DNA from: Nitzschia sp. DOCU1
Taxonomy: Eukaryota; Bacillariophyta; Bacillariophyceae; Bacillariales; Bacillariaceae
Reading direction: 5' to 3'
Length of the DNA stretch: 64,000 bases
Assembly (NCBI GenBank): GCA_951394045.1
Contig: OX595995.1
Span: forward strand, 124,001-188,000
Positions 32,752 through 44,419 of this stretch are shown piece by piece (the stretch's first letter is position 1; each line of letters begins with the position of its first letter). The notes under the pieces are model-generated. The model ran no database searches. It saw only the letters and a list, made by a program, of their open reading frames with translations, and was not told where the DNA came from. The translations under genes were made by a program, and so were the position numbers.

Positions 32752-33222
32752 TTGGACGCACCTCATTTCTCTCAAGACACAAAGAAACCAGTGCGCAACG
32801 GTGCCTCGCCGTCTCCCAAGAGCCAAAAGGTTGAATTGACGGGTGATACCTACCTATCTTCTGTCATCAACGACCAGAATCCCATTGGTTACAATATTCA
32901 CAAGAGTGCGACTTCACCGACGGGAGTAACCCTTGCCGAACTCGCCGCCTTTGCGACCGTAGAGTTGAGGATCCGAAAGATTGCGGAGTACATCGTAACT
33001 TCGTATGCCTCCAATATTTTCCGGGAGCGCCAGGATACCAAGGTCCGATACGAAGTCAACTCGGAGGATGTGAAGATTTCGAGTATCTTTGCCAGTTTGG
33101 AAGCGAACAAGGAACGTCTCCTTTTGGATGACTATGGAGTCAGTCAGACCTCTTTGGAACAAGTCTTCAACATGCATGCTGCCGAAGCGGAGAAACTCAA
33201 ATTAGGCACAAACGACCATTAA
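32752..33222 (+). pseudogene. ABCA-like C-terminal tail, unit 2
   Basis: Open as in unit 1, with NSEDVKIS for NSEGVKIS and VTLAELA for VTFAELA. The VSQTSLEQVF motif is intact. Confidence 0.55.
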
Positions 33223-33683
33223 TTTGATAATGCCTGCTGAAGACGACGAGAGTGATCATCACCAATTCAAGCACAAGAGTGCGGGACCACTGTTTGCGAA
33301 GAAAAATATGATACGCAAAACGGAAGCGTCGCCAAGAACCGATTTGAAATATTAGTAGGACTAGAACGTATTTTGTTCGGAGCAATAATATGTTATGTAT
33401 CGTGCCAGAAGAGAAACGATGCATCCTAGCTAGCAACTCCTCTACCGGTAGATTTATCATCTATCTATTCATCGAACTTTTGGCTTCGTTTTTGTGTTCT
33501 CACACAAAAAGTTACTGAGCCCCACCGCTACGTCAAAGCAGTTCGATTTCGGAGGGGGTGGGCCACAGCTGCTCCGCCCGGTAGAGACAACAATCCACTT
33601 CACTCGACGGCGTAGCCGATTCCAATTCTCCACGCACCAGCACAGGTTACACTTAAACTCTCCGCGACGAGACACGTACGCGA

Positions 33684-34261
33684 GTGGAGGACGTTTTAAA
33701 ACCGGAACCACAAACCGGTTGCGTTGATCAGGCTGTTTGTGTGCGGGGAGAATCGGAATCGGGGTCGAGATCACGGATCAGGATCGTTGCTCTGGAAAAT
33801 GTTGGTATTGTAGAACAACGCCTGACCCCTGCAAAAGGAGGAAAGAACAAGGTGAGTAGCACTGCGGGAAAGAAATATGATCAAAGGGCACCGTCACGTC
33901 GCAAAAACGCAAGTTCGGAGTGCACGTACCGTTCCGAAGGGCGCCACCACATGAATCATTCCTCCGCCAACACCAACACAACAATCAAACATTTCATCCA
34001 ACAACTTTCTTCCAGGGTCTGCTTCGGCTCCGTTTGCCTCAGGGAGCTAGCGTCATGGTTCAACCGAATCCGGAGGGCTCTCCAGAGACTGAGTCCACGT
34101 ACACCCCCAATATTGGCTTCCTTCAGGACGAGTGTTCCAGGGCGGTCCGGCACAAACCGGACCTTCACCGTGGATTTCTCCTCCTTCAGGCTGTTATCTC
34201 GCTACAGCTGAGCCGCACTATCAAAATGATAGTGATCGCCGCAGTAGAGGTCTGTTCATAG
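33684..34261 (+). CDS. Two-exon candidate, unit 2
   Basis: The splice-site pair (33852-34015) is conserved relative to unit 1. Coding differences cluster at the end of exon 1 and in the intron. Confidence 0.3.
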
Positions 34262-34418
34262 CAGAGTGAAAAGAAAGTTGATGAAGAAAGCTGATCATCG
34301 TACGATGTACGATGCGGATTGCTCCCTTCGCAAAAAAGTGAGGTCGATTGAGTGAAAAAGTGATGCATTTGTTGGAAGGAATGCGGAGATCCGAGCCGTT
34401 TCTGCTGTGGTTTGCGAG

Positions 34419-34474
34419 CAGTTTCGTGATTTTTCCCACGATGAAGCAGTTTCGTGATTTTTCCCACGATGAAG
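34419..34474. repeat. 28-bp direct repeat, unit 2
   Basis: Two exact copies as at 15920. Confidence 0.85.
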
Positions 34475-35126
34475 CCCCACGGTGGCTGAAAGTAATCCAC
34501 ATTCAAATCCGCCAGTTCGCCAAATCCACAGAATATGGTTTCTGAGGCAAGGGCATAAGCTAGAAAACATTTGACGCTGTTTGTTAAACACGATTGATAT
34601 GCCTTACGTCAATCGTTCGTCGACTAGACGGACTACATCAGAAAGATAGCAAGCTAGAGAAGTGGGCCGATCGCTGTCCAGCTGGATGCTACAATCACAC
34701 CCAAGCTGTAAACGGCAAGCTATGGTTGATTTGAAGACGCTTGTAAAGTTTTGTCAAATTACGATAGGTAGTTAGAAACTTAGTAGCCCTTTTTCAAAGC
34801 CCTCATCGACCCATGGGAAAAACGGTCGGCCACGCGGTCTATCGTGAGTTCGTTTTTTAGATGACGCTAACTCACTCTGTGATCAAAAGAAGACCATGAA
34901 AATTTAATCTAGAGTCAATGTCAATATAAAGTACAATATTGTAAAGAGCGACCTTGCCAGAAAGGGTAAGCAAAGTTAGATTGTAATAGAGGGAAGATTG
35001 TCGCCCGCCGTGATTTCACTATAAATTTATGTGTAAGCAGTCGAGGTAATCAAAATCACTCAAGATCAATTTCCCTTTAAGTAAATGCATATGCCCTCTT
35101 GGAGGCAGCCGAGGGGATGCAATGCA

Positions 35127-35204
35127 ATTTCCCGAGATTTCACTACTCGCAATTTGGTGACACAAGATTTTACAACAAGCGATTTCGCAACAACCGCTTT
35201 CGTA
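35127..35204 (+). repeat. 15-nt periodic sequence, unit 2
   Basis: Same pentapeptide-like period as 16629-16706. The ORF continues into the 124-bp segment that unit 1 lacks and ends at 35306. Confidence 0.35.
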
Positions 35205-35272
35205 CTGGGGGCACTTATCGAATCTCAATTCCCTCAGCGACAAATAGAGCCGATAGTAGTGCAAAGCATTGC

Positions 35273-35396
35273 AGCAGAGTACGTAGATAGCTGGCTACTA
35301 CGGTAGCTACGACTGCAGACTACTGCTAGCTCCCTTGTCTTACTTTTGTTCTAGCTTCTGTGGTTACGTAAGCCAGACGACCGCAGCTTTCTCACT
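35273..35396. other. 124-bp segment absent from unit 1
   Basis: Present in units 2 and 3 and missing at 16774/16775 in unit 1. It contains tagctggctactacggtagc and related short inverted pieces. No target-site duplication or terminal inverted repeat is evident, so a deletion in unit 1 is simpler than an insertion. Confidence 0.7.
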
Positions 35397-35505
35397 TCTA
35401 CAAACGACGGTATCACGATAATACGAGCATCCACGTGGGCTCTCGTTCTTTCTATCGGAGGGATAGTAAAGAACGTACTGTCAGCAGCAACAAGCATGAC
35501 TACTA

Positions 35506-37849
35506 TTAGCTAGTAACAACTATGCATTGTCTCATTCCCTGATATTTGTTGTGGCGACACCGTCCTACCACTTGTTGATGTTGGCCGCGAATCGTTCCAT
35601 TAGCTAGTAGTAGCGTAGGTCTGGGAACGGCCGCCCGACCGTTGCAGAGTTCGAGGAGAGAATCGTATCCAATGTTGCTGACTGATGATCCTCGTGGTCC
35701 CGCCATCAAGAACAAGTCGCAAGAGTGAGCCATAGGCGGAGGCTTTGCCAGGCCGGTAGCACTGCTACCACTTTGCCGCCGCCTGCTGTCCGACGACGGT
35801 AGAACAATGATAGGGGCTTGGGACAAAGAGGAGCTTGGGGGTAAACTACAAACAGGGGGAGGAGGCGCCATCATTGTCAATGCCATCATTGACGCTGTTG
35901 AAGAATCGAGACACATGTATTCCGTGACGAGGAGTCGAACCAGATCGGCACCAGCATGACGTTTGCTACAACAGTATGCCCGATAACTGCTTTCCAGAGT
36001 TTCGAAGGTGTCCTTGTCCGGTTTGGAACGCAGTGAAACTGGCATTCCCAGGAAGTATTGCAGCGCCCGAATTCGCCTCGTTTCTTCGTCATCGTCATGA
36101 AAAACGAATGTTGCACTCGTCGACGATAACGCTCGCCTGGTCTCATTCAACTGTCTTTCCAACAGCTCTATGATCTTCGCCTGTGTACTACCTTCATCAT
36201 CAACGACGTTTGATGACGATGTTTCATCAGCCTTTAGGAGGTCCAGCGGGTTCTCAGATAGTCTCTTTGTCGTGGCGTCTGCTACTTGGGACTCCACAAG
36301 AGGCGTCATGGGATGGGATTTGAGCCGTTCCTGAGCCTAGAGGCCCCACGGGGTCCTTTTCTCCTAGCGCCTTGGATATTTTGTCATCGAAAGGTGACGA
36401 TGGTTCTTTGTCTGTTTGTGTTGGCGCATTGATGTCAATAACAAGATTCCATGCTGGCCTTGGAGCAAATCACGAAAGGTAACTCTTCATGCGGTAAAGC
36501 AACGAAACGTCCTTTTGGATGTTATTGGGGCTGTAAAGTGCAACGACCATTCGTCCCACACCCGCACAATCTATCGGTATAGCTGCCGCAGACTTGATAC
36601 CGTTGGCGATCGCTCCCTCCACTTGCGGGTTGGACCACGATTTGGCACAACCAAGGTCGTACTCCCATTGTGGCTTTCCGGACTCGTAGGTTCGGCCCGG
36701 AAGACCTCTGCCCGACTCAAAAGTTACATTGCCATTAAACTCCCCAAAAGCCTCCATGGACATGAGTATTTCCCGAGGTGTGTCGGTCCTTGTCGTTGAA
36801 CCGGCATGAATTAGCCGAATTTCTGTCCCGTTCTCATTGTCAACAAGGCCTTCGCCGGAACTCAAGGTATTTGGTTGTTCCACAGGTGCCCAGCAGTCGG
36901 CGTAGTGGAAGGGCATCTTGTTCTGTTGCAAATACAATGCGATAACTTCGAGAAAACTGGATGGCCTTGTCGCAGTGTATTGACGAGAAAAGTCGCACCC
37001 GCTGTGCCCATCCGTAATGGCATCGTCATCGTCATCGTCACTCGAATCAGTAGCTAAACTGTTGCACTCGTGTTCGAACAGTACAGCGTTGGACATGGGA
37101 AGCCTCTGCGGATCAGGTTGTGCTGTGTCTGGATCCATAAGACCCTCTAAAGAAATATCATTCAACTCATCCGAGCATTCGCTTGAATCGTCGTCAAAGA
37201 TATCTCGATTTCTTGCTACACCCGCCGTAGAGGCCTTATAATCCTGTGCAGATGTCTCTGAGCTTTTGGGGGTGCTATCGTCACCACGAAACGTAGACAT
37301 AGTCGTCCTTGGCTTCTTATTGGACAGTGCGCCCACTTGACAACAACGCTGAAGGTGTTTGAGGTTACCTTCTGCAGCTCTGGCTCTTCGCTCATTTTCC
37401 TCTAGACTAATTCCCCCTTGCAAGAACAAATTCGAGATATGAGTCCTCCATTGCTTCGTCAAGCTGAAACGAAGTTCAAGTCGTTCACCCCTAGAGGGCA
37501 GGCTGGCCAGGAAGGTTTCTTCCAACGTAGAAAGCAACTTTGTATCGTTATGGGGGCCTTGAGGGGAGGGACGAGGACTAGAATTTCGTTCATACGATCT
37601 CATGCTCAATTTGGCATTCTTCATCTTCTTTGTTAGGCGACTGGGTTCGCACTACAAAAAATCGCCGAGGAACTGATTCAGTTTCGTGCCGTTTGGCAAA
37701 GGGAGGTTTCCTTTATCAAAAGCGCCGACTAAATAGTCAGTAAGAGCGATCTCGTCGTCCTTCCAGCGGCCAGTTCGTAACATATCTAGCGCCCCGCACT
37801 TGTTAGGCTGGAAAACCAGTCGAGAGTAAACATCAACTTCTGCTTGCAT
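35506..37849 (-). pseudogene. GAF-domain regulator, reference copy
   Basis: Reading from 37849 down: an N-terminal helical domain (RWKDDEIALTDYLVGAFDKG and FLGDFL); TAG at 37654-37652; then CEPSRLTKKMKNAK in the same frame; a basic and Ser-rich stretch; an acidic linker; and a GAF domain (YADCWAPVEQ, GRGLPGRTYESGKPQWEYD, AAAIPIDCAG) that normally binds small ligands or dimerises in regulators. TGA at 36472-36470 follows YRMKSYLS, and the same frame continues FAPRPAWNLVIDINAP into a C-terminal region with LLERQLNETRRA and a Pro/Ser-rich part, ending near 35506. An 11-bp loss near 36314 adds a frameshift. The 113 bp missing in units 1 and 2 is present (37487-37599), making 36470-37624 the longest single frame. 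Confidence 0.7.
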
Positions 37850-37882
37850 AGCCTCGATCTGCGAAGTTTCTGCACTTGCCTA

Positions 37883-38125
37883 CAGCCGCGTTGTACATGA
37901 GAAGCTTCTGCGGAGCAGATTCTGCTACCTCCTCGAGGATCATTCAATTCGCTCGCATCGTCGTCATAAATATAACGCTTTGCTACACCCGCCGAGACCT
38001 TATAAACCTGTGCCGAGGCCTCTGAGCTTTTGGGGACGCTATCCTCACGACGAAACGAAGAATTACTCGTCCTTGCTGGCTCCTTATTGGATAGTGTCCC
38101 ACGTTACAACGACTCTGAAGTTGAG
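37883..38125 (-). pseudogene. Decayed linker copy, unit 3
   Basis: Retains the 14 bp missing in units 1 and 2, so KSSEASAQVYKVSAGVA aligns fully with KSSETSAQDYKASTAGVA of the GAF-gene linker at 37083-37370. This is the best copy for seeing the internal duplication. Confidence 0.65.
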
Positions 38126-38465
38126 CCCATCCCCGACGATCAAGGCGTCAAGTTCATTCTTGGTCGCGGCCCTTGTGGCTGTTACCCAGCCCAGAGATAG
38201 AAGCTTAAATTGGCGCGCTGAATCTTCCACTCAAGGAAGAATCGAAGAATCTGATCGACAATTCTTTTGACTGCAGCTCGTTGATCAGCGAGATGCCAAG
38301 AAGCTCAACGGCTAGCTCGAAGCCTAGCCTGCAGCCCATCGAGATGCATCGATCCATAAGTTGCAAATCAAGCCGGATTTCCCTTGCTATCCGAACGAGA
38401 TTGCAAACGTTGGGAAAGAATTCTCAAATTCGTCTTTTGCACGTCGCCGTTTGGTCCGTTCTTCT

Positions 38466-38723
38466 TTAGTCATTCTCTCGAGCCCAACTTACTGTCTGAA
38501 ACTGCCGTCTCGTCGCCTGAAAGTCTTGTTCCGATTCCAGTTCTTGGAGCGTTTGATCAACAATAGATAGTCCAAAGCAACAAATCGTAACGACGCCATG
38601 GTTTCGCGGCTTGATCTCTCGAGCTGGATCTTTCCATTTGATCAAATCGACTTGCACATGTGCAGTCAGTGCGCAATCATGACCTTTTGACTCTTCGAAA
38701 TCCAAATACCGACTTGACGCCAC
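38466..38723 (-). CDS. Short upstream ORF, intact frame, unit 3
   Basis: 85 codons beginning GTG, with RYLDFEESKGHDCALTAH near the start and a helical, Gln/Glu-rich end. The five bases that split it in units 1 and 2 are absent. With no ATG it may be an internal exon or a chance frame. Confidence 0.3.
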   Translation of the reverse strand: MASSRYLDFEESKGHDCALTAHVQVDLIKWKDPAREIKPRNHGVVTICCFGLSIVDQTLQELESEQDFQATRRQFQTVSWAREND

Positions 38724-40295
38724 CTTGTATCATAGATCCAAAGTCGCAGCCCCGCCTACATTGGTACTATTGACAGCCATGTTGTTGTTGCTGCTGCCTC
38801 ATCGAGAGAGAAGTCAACAAAAGTTGCGCAATAGATAGCAAAAGGCTCATTGTGTCGAAGGAATCTTTGTGTAGCGCGCGTTGGATCCGCGCGTTTCCAT
38901 CTCACTACGTCACTAATATAGATTCATATGCTAGTAGGTGGTGTAGGAACCTATGAAGCTTTCTACCACCTTCAGTCATTCGACGATCGCACGCACGTCA
39001 GACCACTTTGGATCTTCGAAACTATGATCAATGAGAATGAGAAATGACAGTTCTCTTTGGATCATGAAATGAAATGACCATCAAATGGCGGTTTGGGGAA
39101 AGGACTCGTCTTCTATCTCTCCCGCCAATTCCGGCTGCTTCGAGATTAGCATGCAGAATCTCCCAGATCCGTTAGCGTCGCTCGATCTTGTCGTTCATTT
39201 ATGTTTGTTTATTTTATGGAGTGGATGAAATCTTTGCATCTTGGAGTACTTTGACTTTTAAAATGGTGGAACTACTATCATCTCCCCGTGGCTCGGACAT
39301 TTTTTGTCGTGCAGGCAAAAGGCGGCAGCGGCCCTAGCAGCGACAATGCTCTACTATGAACTAGTGGGTACCTGGAAGGAAAGACGACGACAGATCCGGC
39401 TTGGATTATGGATGCAGACAAGACAAGACAGACTGAAAGGCTCCTGTTCGTGTTGATTCCAGAAAAGGGAAACGGTCCTTGAGCAACTATGTCGGAACCA
39501 TCCAGTATGCCTCGCGCAAGTCCTCGGCGCCGAGCAATTCCAAGATGTCATCCAGTATGTCGAGCAAAACACCGGTACCGACCAGCTCCAAGAATGAATC
39601 CCTCTTTTCAACCTTTTGACATTTTTCATTCGAGATGCCGAGCACCTGTAAATGAAAGAGCAAATGCCTTGCCCGCTGCCTGCCTTTTTTGCTGACACGG
39701 ATTGGTAGAATCTGCGGCCCCGTACTGTACGGTGCGGACAACGGCTCTCTATGCGGGGCTGCAGTCACACAAGATCTAATCCCGACGAGGATAGGATGGA
39801 TTTGAAACGTATTGCCAAGCTAGCGACGAGGGAGAGGATTGTCAACTTTATATAGGTCCACTCCTGGACGAGTGGAGTCAGATCCTTATGTCATTGCCAT
39901 TTCACCCACCGCCGAAGCAGCGGCAAGGAACGTGCCTCATCACCAGTCCCCACTCCAGCGCCTTTCGCTTCGGAACGTGCTCTCCGATCTCCCCGAGCAT
40001 CTCCAAGGTCGACTTCTAGTAGCATTGTCGCTAAAAAGGCTACTCTAGCGACTACGGTGGAATGAGGAGACGCCAAGAGCGGCAAGAGTGAAGACCCAAA
40101 ACAAAACCATCGACGATGCAAGTCACAATTTAATTGGGCGGCAACTTGTTGGAACCCTTGCCCCCATCGACTCCCTCGCTTGCAAGTATTCCTTCTCGTC
40201 ATTGATCCAAAAGTGTAACAAAGGAAGACACCCCAGATCCAGCCCTCGTTCCTTCCTCTTTGTCGTTGATTGGGTCATGATGGGGATACATTTTA
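38724..40295. other. Gene-poor and remnant interval, unit 3
   Basis: Equivalent to 1857-3365, with 42 additional bp at 39526-39567. These extend the Leu-rich minus-strand frame by 14 codons (GVLLDILDDILELLG) without breaking it. Most other differences are small indels. Confidence 0.35.
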
Positions 40296-40706
40296 TTGCC
40301 AAGAAGTTTGTGGTGGTTTGTCTGTTGTGATGGGTGTCCACATGTCCATCATTGCGATTTTGTCCCCAAGGGATCAAGTCGAGACTCGCTTGAAAAAATG
40401 ACGATCCCTGGTATTGTCCAGGATGGTTTTCATCAAAGGCAAGAACTCCTTAAGCGGCGGTTGTACACAACTGCTACCAATCCAGCGTCGTGCAAGAAAA
40501 AATCGTCAACGAAAAGGGCAGGCACAGATCAAGTGGACGCAACAGAAGAAACCGAAGAAGAGACCAAACATCCTGCCAAGATCGAGAGCGTTTATTTTGA
40601 ATGTACCGAAAAGAGACTTGATTTGCAGAAGTGTGAATCGCGTGACGGATGGATTCATTTTCCTTCCTGCCATCCGGATGGTGATGACTTTGAAGGGGAC
40701 GAATGA
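40296..40706 (+). pseudogene. PHD-like fragment, unit 3
   Basis: As unit 1 apart from FECTEKR for FECNEKR. The incomplete ligand set is shared. Confidence 0.45.
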
Positions 40707-41499
40707 GGACGGCGATTCCAAACGCAAGCCAAAGAAAGTCATTGACCCAAGTCGTAGTCTTTGCCGTATTTGTCGAGTAGAAGAATTGGAAACGGCATCT
40801 CATGGTTCTGCCCTGTCCAATCCATCCGTCAAAGCTCGTCGTCAAACCGGAAAGGAAAAGTCTGCCAAACGCAAACGCGATGGAGACGACGAAGAGGACG
40901 AAGACGATGCTGCATCCAACGAAGACTCTCCGGGTAAAGACAAAGAAGGTGATGGGGATGACGACGACGAAAATGTCGAGTCGAATGCTAATGGGGACCA
41001 GGATGAGCAAGATGAAGATGGCGACGAGGCAAGCAAAATGGATGTAGTCGATGAACTCCGGGGGTGTCTTGTAATACACGCCACCTCTCGACCGGAGTGT
41101 CTTTCCGAACTTCGGAATAGAGTTAAAGATTTTCGATCCAAAATCTTGATTGGTCGTCTACCCTCTTGGATCGAGACCACGACGATGCGATGTTGCCCTG
41201 CCAGCATGATTGGGAGCGGGCTTGATTCCAAAGAATACCAACTTTTGGTGCAAGCCCTCTTGCTGATAGAACGACAAGACAACAACGAAATCTCCAAGGC
41301 GTTTTGTACGAGCATCCACACAGCACTCATGATGCAAGCTCAAAAGTCCTTTGGTGTGGTGTTGCTGAATCCGACCGACTCAGCTATGAACCAAGACGAT
41401 TCCAAGTATGACAAGGTGATGTTGGCTCTAAGCACGAAAACCTACATGGATCTGCCAAAGAGGCGCGTTTGGATACGAAAGTTGGAGACTATGCTTTGA
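40423..41499 (+). CDS. Acidic-tract protein, unit 3
   Basis: Full-length frame. It differs from unit 1 by a few substitutions, including VIHATSR for VTPATSR after the acidic tract and LLLIERQ for LLLVERQ. Confidence 0.5.
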   Translation: MVFIKGKNSLSGGCTQLLPIQRRARKNRQRKGQAQIKWTQQKKPKKRPNILPRSRAFILNVPKRDLICRSVNRVTDGFIFLPAIRMVMTLKGTNEDGDSKRKPKKVIDPSRSLCRICRVEELETASHGSALSNPSVKARRQTGKEKSAKRKRDGDDEEDEDDAASNEDSPGKDKEGDGDDDDENVESNANGDQDEQDEDGDEASKMDVVDELRGCLVIHATSRPECLSELRNRVKDFRSKILIGRLPSWIETTTMRCCPASMIGSGLDSKEYQLLVQALLLIERQDNNEISKAFCTSIHTALMMQAQKSFGVVLLNPTDSAMNQDDSKYDKVMLALSTKTYMDLPKRRVWIRKLETML

Positions 41500-41643
41500 T
41501 TTTGAGTCATCGAGGAATCTCTTACCGGCGATTTACCACAAGCTCTGTTGGCAGCTGACGAATGTTCGTTTCTTTATTCACATGGCACAATGAGCACGCC
41601 ACAGATTCCTTGGGATCCGAGTCCTACGCTGCGGTAATATATA

Positions 41644-42559
41644 ATGGTTATCTACAGCGAGGTTGAGGTGCGGCGAGCCTCGATCTGGAATACTTGCGTC
41701 AAGGTCCTGCAAGAGTGTTTGGAAGATTATCTGAAGTTTTCAGACAAGAAAAAGTTATTTCAAACGTCGGACAAAAGGCTGCAAGACGACTCAGCGCGGC
41801 ACCAAGATTTGATCGGACTGGCGGACGTATTGGAATTGACGGAGCAAATTCTTTCTCTACGAAGCGGGTTTCTGGTGGATGCATCGGAGCAACTCACCAA
41901 CGATGGGATTATGCTGCGTGAAAAGCTTTTCGACGACATTCAAAAGAAGCACTTGCGTGCATACCGCGAGGACTGGTCTTTTGTTACCCTGCCCAAGAAG
42001 GAGCCCTTGTCGGACAAAGAAAATGCCGTGGAGTACATCAGGAAGGTAAGATCACCATTGCTTTCGTCACGATCCAATTCGACATTATTCCTGATCACTG
42101 TGTCGGTATCGTGTAGAAAATCGTGACCGAATTGGTCGCCATGGAGAACCGCTCTACGAAGAAGGTAATCCGAAGCTGGTTCAACCGCTTCTTCATTTGC
42201 CGTGGCAAAAAGATTGCTCTGGATGAAAACTCGTCGATCAACTTCCCGCAATTGATAGCAGTGTATCAACCCAATTCGAGTCCCACCTCGGCGCGTCTCC
42301 AGTGGTATCTCCTCTCATTCCCGCCTGCTTCATTGGGGATATCGTCGGGTGACTTTCGAAACTTATGCCATTACTGAAACTGCTCCCACCCATTGCCCAG
42401 GATGTCTATGAGGTGTTCTCCAACATTTCTGATCTTTATATGACTACAACCTTTTGGATTTGCTCTGGAAGCTGCAAGCACGAAAAGTTTCTTCTAGGAC
42501 TACAACCTTCTGCGCCGACTCTTGACCCAGACACTATTGCAACGCCCCGCTCGAAGTAG
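41644..42559 (+). pseudogene. Helical protein with intron, unit 3
   Basis: Intron 42046-42116. The acceptor context changes from tcctgtag to tcgtgtag, but the AG is retained. Exon 2 has AVYQPN for AAYQPN. Confidence 0.45.
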
Positions 42560-42780
42560 CTCCTCTCAACTGCTTGGTTTTGGAAGGTGGTCGCCGTCTC
42601 AGCCCCGACGGCAAGTTGCTACGAGTTCGAATTTGCCGCCATTTACAGATGCTGAGCTTTGCTTGCCCCTCCCTTGCGAGCGGACAGAAATCGAGGTAGT
42701 TCGCGAGTTCATTCTTCTGATCCCATTAAGCCTTTGTCGAATCCCGCCCAACAAAACGACGATGCTACTTCCTTAAGCTT

Positions 42781-43464
42781 GGAACCACCTTTTACAAGTC
42801 ATCTGATTGCCGACCGAGGAGAGCCCATACTATACCGTCGAGGGATAGCGATAAAGAGGACTTGGAGCCTGACCAGCTGCTGGAGTTTATCCAAGCTGAT
42901 GAAACCAAGGATATGTCAGCAAACGCTGGCGATGGCAATCATCATCAAAGCAGTGAAAATACGGCGGAACATTCTCAGAGCAAGCGGATTAAATTCATGA
43001 TATCGGCCGCCGCAAGCGAAAGAGTGATTCGTTTCTGGATGCCATTCCCCAAACCAAGCAGTTGCATTTGGAGAGCAGCCACACAAAACGTGGCCGGCTT
43101 CGAAAGATTGAGGTGGAAGATTGAGATGGTAGACGACGCGTTGGACGCATCCCTCATTTTTCTCAAGAAGAAACCTGGCAGGCCTCGATAGATTGAAGAC
43201 GAGTTCGACGTACCCTAGTTTGTCTCAAGAAACAGAAGAAAGACTTACGACACGGTGCCTCGCCGTCTGCGAAGAACCAAAAGGGTGAAATCGATCGTTC
43301 ATCGCTGTCTGCGCCCAAGTTTCGGCGTGAACGTCCTAGAACCTATTTAGACAAATCCATTGCCTTGCCAGCAGCAAACCGCGGCGATCGTATCACTGCC
43401 GTCGACATGGAATCGTCGAATAATCGACTAGGACAGGCAAGAAGGACGAAAAGACGCCGGGACG
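42781..43464 (+). pseudogene. Tudor-like/AT-hook remnant A, unit 3
   Basis: Begins GTTFYK, matching paralogue B exactly where units 1 and 2 have GATFYK. It lacks the five-base duplication of unit 2. Confidence 0.5.
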
Positions 43465-43729
43465 GTGAAACGTAGGGGCCGAACGAGTTTAGCAGCAGTT
43501 GATTCGTCGCCCAATCTCTTGACGACCGCATTGGCTAGCATCACCGAACTGTTGCAGGCGCCCACGACTGATTATCGCCAGGTTTCGCACCTTACTAGCC
43601 ATGCCAGCGTTGTCAACAATACATCTCTTCCATTCGAAGTTGGCGTCCAAGGACAGCTCATCGGGACCTGCGTCGCCCACAATCTGAAGAGGGAAAACGA
43701 TACCTCCCTTTCCACTGGGACAATTGCTC

Positions 43730-44419
43730 ATGGTGGGATCGCAACTTCGATTGTCCGAACAAGATGGATTGGCTCCAATCATTCGCAAAGTGACGGGACC
43801 CTATGTCATGGCACAATGCTTTCAATCCCTCTGGACCGCATCCTTTCGACCAAAGTACAATCAAGGCTATTTCAAGTACATCTCGGCTCTCAACTTGACA
43901 GGAATTGCAATTTCGCTTTCACTTTGCCATGACGCATTTACTTCGGCGTCTGATACCATTTCTAACAAGGACTATTGGATGAATTTCTTGCCCTTGACAC
44001 TTCATTTTGGATGGGCGACAGCCGCGTCCTTGGTCAATTTGAATGGCATGTATGCCTTGGATGATGACGTTTCCGCGAAATCAGTCGCTTGGATGGGTCA
44101 TGTGTCCGTTGTAGCGGCAACAATCTTGGGCGTCACCACGACCGTCTTGCGCCGTGCACCCATCTATGGAAGTGTCATTGCCTGGGCCTTGTCGGCAGTG
44201 GCTTCGGGATTAGGGCAACGCATCGAGGAAACTCGTAAGGAAGATCCAAAGACAGTGGGCGTGTATGGTGCGCAACTCCAACAAACGCTCAGTCTAGCCG
44301 GAGCGGCTCTTTGTGCGGCAACGAGCGGCAAGGTGGCGGGGAAAGATGAGTATCGGTTTATTCATCAGTACCGGGGTGGGCTTCAGCGTGCATCGAATAG
44401 GAGGCACGGTTGGACTTGA
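43730..44419 (+). CDS. TspO/MBR-like membrane protein, unit 3
   Basis: Same frame as unit 1, with NGMYALDDD for NGMCALGDD in a loop between predicted helices. Confidence 0.5.
   Translation: MVGSQLRLSEQDGLAPIIRKVTGPYVMAQCFQSLWTASFRPKYNQGYFKYISALNLTGIAISLSLCHDAFTSASDTISNKDYWMNFLPLTLHFGWATAASLVNLNGMYALDDDVSAKSVAWMGHVSVVAATILGVTTTVLRRAPIYGSVIAWALSAVASGLGQRIEETRKEDPKTVGVYGAQLQQTLSLAGAALCAATSGKVAGKDEYRFIHQYRGGLQRASNRRHGWT

Larger units (their letters stand above)
18124..36733. repeat. Tandem macro-repeat, unit 2
   Basis: Direct copy of unit 1 with a period of 18610 bp to the next copy. It is longer than unit 1 mainly because it keeps the 363-bp kinase segment (27690-28052) and the 124-bp segment (35273-35396). 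Private changes include an 11-bp loss near 36314, a 2-bp difference in the PHD finger near 31390, a 3-bp loss near 25570 and a kinase DLG to DLC change near 28481. Confidence 0.95.

Noticed and set aside
35273..35396. tRNA gene in the 124-bp segment
   Set aside because: Short inverted words are present, but no cloverleaf with T-loop consensus could be laid out.
36470..36472. Selenocysteine at the TGA of the GAF gene
   Set aside because: No redox motif surrounds it, a TAG elsewhere in the same frame needs another explanation, and no clear SECIS-like element was recognised downstream.
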